From positions 1 to 14,383 of the forward strand of contig JAAYJP010000247.1 in the NCBI GenBank assembly GCA_012522875.1: a stretch of 14,383 nt of DNA, written 5' to 3'. This DNA is from Clostridiales bacterium (GTDB lineage: Bacteria; Bacillota; Clostridia; Christensenellales; Aristaeellaceae). Below the pieces are notes generated by a model. It was not told the origin of the DNA and ran no database searches. It saw nothing but the letters and a program-made list of their open reading frames with translations. A program made the position numbers and the translations under genes. Below are positions 13,065 through 14,383 of the stretch, in pieces; position 1 is the first letter of the stretch, and each line of letters starts with the position of its first letter.

Positions 13065-14020
13065 TGGCAGGCCTCAAGCAAGGCGTTAAAGGCAGCCCAG
13101 GGGACATCCCAGGCACCGGCCCCACGGGACAGACGCAATGGCCAGTTCTCAATGCTTTTCTCGGGGCCGCCCATCGCCTGATACTGAAGCGATACGCTGG
13201 CTGTCGCATAGCTCCCATCTGGGGAAGGAACGCCGGGGCTTACGACATATTCAAGGATTACGGGAGAATCTTCAAGCGTTTGGGTAAACGCGCTTTGGGC
13301 GGCAGCTTCTGACGGGCCTTGGGCCAGGCGCTCCATTAACACCGTCCAGTCACGCCGTTGCCAAAGGGCCATCACCTGCTCAGCAGCGTAACCGGGCAGC
13401 ATAATCAGCGATTCCTGCCGGGTGAGGGGATCAGGCAAAGAATCATTGTCATAAAGGTAATAGCGGCTGCTAAGGCGAAGAGAGCCTGTGAGGGTGGTTT
13501 CTGCACGTACCAGTACTTGCACCTGGGCGTATTCTCCGCTTTCCGTCAGGGTATTCACCAGGGATCCCATGGCCAATTCCCGGCGAAGGCGCCCCTCGCC
13601 GGAGCGGAAATCAGGAATATGGATATTCGCTGCTTCATCAGGATAATTGGCCATCAGCCGTTCATTTAGGGTGACAAACAGCAGATGCTTTTCAGAGATC
13701 ACGGAAAGCACTTCTGTGCCCTGAGGGAAGAGGGGTGTGAGCTTCATCCCCTGGGAGGGGCCGTCCAGAAGCGCTTGTACCAGTGCTTTTTCAAAGCTTT
13801 CGCTGTGGGCAACCGGGATCAAGCGTTGTTCACGTTCCAGCCATCGGCTATTGCCGGCTGCGCGGAAATACAGCGTGGCCATGCGCACCTGGGCGGCCCG
13901 GGGATTATCGAACCCGAGAATGGGTTCCGCCGAAACAGGTGAACTTACAACCAGAGCTGAAAGCGACAAAATCACTGCCAGCCGCACAAAAAATCGCCCT
14001 TTTCTAGAATGTATTTCCAT
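13061..14020 (-). CDS. Exported protein with GerMN domain
   Basis: Taken from the ATG at 14020, the protein has 319 residues: a basic N-terminus and hydrophobic core forming a signal peptide with likely cleavage after VSA (residue 31). A GerMN-type domain (about 48-172) contains ESFEKALVQALLDGP, LFPQGTEVLSV, FVTLNERL and AMGSLVNTLTES. The C-terminal part, about 150 residues, I do not recognise; it contains the segment IENWPLRLSRGAGAWDVPW and may be an NTF2-like or other small beta domain. A longer reading frame to 14197 would overlap the DUF6062-like gene by nearly 200 bases and put the signal peptide in the middle, so I reject it. ATG 14032 is a close alternative. It overlaps the lipoprotein gene by four bases and is likely co-translated with it. 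Confidence 0.85.
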   Translation of the reverse strand: MEIHSRKGRFFVRLAVILSLSALVVSSPVSAEPILGFDNPRAAQVRMATLYFRAAGNSRWLEREQRLIPVAHSESFEKALVQALLDGPSQGMKLTPLFPQGTEVLSVISEKHLLFVTLNERLMANYPDEAANIHIPDFRSGEGRLRRELAMGSLVNTLTESGEYAQVQVLVRAETTLTGSLRLSSRYYLYDNDSLPDPLTRQESLIMLPGYAAEQVMALWQRRDWTVLMERLAQGPSEAAAQSAFTQTLEDSPVILEYVVSPGVPSPDGSYATASVSLQYQAMGGPEKSIENWPLRLSRGAGAWDVPWAAFNALLEACQ

Positions 14021-14383
14021 CCAAAGGCTCATTCCCCAAACACCATCCTCCCAGTTTGTTGGCGGTACGTTCCAGGGCGTCTTTGCTCTCTCCCCAGGGC
14101 GCATCCAGGTTGTGGTAGTCGAATTTCCGAGTGAACCAGTCCAGTTCCTCCTCCAGCCGCGCAAGGTTCTCAGCCATCCCCCGGCGCAAGCAGGCAAGAA
14201 ACTCCTTGCGCTCCCTGACCGGGAGCTTGGAAGCCATTTTCGCTAACCTGGCCGCGTCCGGCAGGCATACCCATCTTGAGGCCGCAAACTTGGCCTTGAA
14301 GTCCGGATCCTTCTGCCAGAGATAAAGGAGCGTTTCTGCCTGGCGAGAAGAGTGCACCTCCAGATCCTGGCAGATAAGGCAGC
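14004..14383 (-). CDS. DUF6062-like protein, 5' part outside the window
   Basis: The open frame enters from the right edge without a start; the readable part is about 125 residues, beginning CLICQDLEVHSSRQ. The GTG at 14357 is an internal codon of this frame, not a necessary start. The visible pattern resembles the C-terminal half of DUF6062: a CxxC pair (CLIC), the ETLLYLW helix, SRWVCLPDAA, a long helix with LARLEEELDWF, and a final KFDYHN-PWGESKDALER segment. The cysteines suggest a small metal-binding protein; no function is known to me. It overlaps the start of the GerMN gene by 17 bases and is therefore probably the upstream member of the same operon, whose promoter lies outside the window. 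Confidence 0.8.
   Translation of the reverse strand, partial: CLICQDLEVHSSRQAETLLYLWQKDPDFKAKFAASRWVCLPDAARLAKMASKLPVRERKEFLACLRRGMAENLARLEEELDWFTRKFDYHNLDAPWGESKDALERTANKLGGWCLGNEPLDGNTF

Noticed and set aside
14021..14197. Longer N-terminus of the GerMN protein, starting at 14197
   Set aside because: It would overlap the DUF6062-like gene by nearly 200 bases, read as unlikely Trp/Arg-rich sequence, and bury the signal peptide about 60 residues inside the protein.

Overview
The window looks like chromosomal DNA of a spore-forming, Gram-positive Clostridia-type member of the Bacillota (Firmicutes) with moderately high GC. The clues are RNase J, a YlbF-family protein, a KtrAB-type potassium system, the aminopeptidase-EF-P-acidic zinc-ribbon gene order typical of clostridia, and two proteins with the GerMN sporulation/germination domain. 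I see no mobile element, CRISPR array, tRNA or phage gene. Nearly all the sequence is coding, no gene-free stretch exceeds 300 bases, and no gene appears broken.

Left edge (1-140): the 3' part of a 5S rRNA, so a ribosomal RNA operon must lie upstream, closed by a clear intrinsic terminator. Next (206-622) is a small RseC/MucC-type membrane protein with a cysteine cluster. From 745 to 4820 runs a tight same-strand block: RNase J, a YlbF-family protein, the peptidoglycan transglycosylase MltG and an endonuclease IV-like TIM-barrel protein, joined by gaps of 3 and 9 bases and a 4-base overlap. It pairs RNA decay with cell-wall and DNA-repair-like functions.

A promoter with an extended -10 near 4920 starts a second block: an M24-family Xaa-Pro aminopeptidase (start revised to 4962), elongation factor P, and an acidic protein with three CxxC pairs. 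EF-P and the aminopeptidase both concern proline-containing sequences. KtrB/TrkH and KtrA/TrkA-type potassium-uptake genes follow (7216-9269). A separate promoter, flanked by a perfect 11-base inverted repeat, drives an OmpR-type response regulator and its overlapping sensor kinase (9387-11532).

The right end (11529-14383) is on the minus strand: a DUF6062-like gene running off the window, then two exported GerMN-domain proteins, the second a lipoprotein. This operon meets the kinase gene tail-to-tail with overlapping stop codons.

The most notable signals outside the genes are: (i) a textbook intrinsic-terminator structure (9-bp stem followed by eight T) inside the first codons of the sensor kinase gene; (ii) the 11-bp inverted repeat around the response-regulator promoter; and (iii) perfect 11-bp and 9-bp hairpins inside mltG and at the 3' end of ktrB. 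I did not find a clearly new defence or biosynthetic system; the embedded terminator is the best candidate for an undescribed regulatory arrangement.
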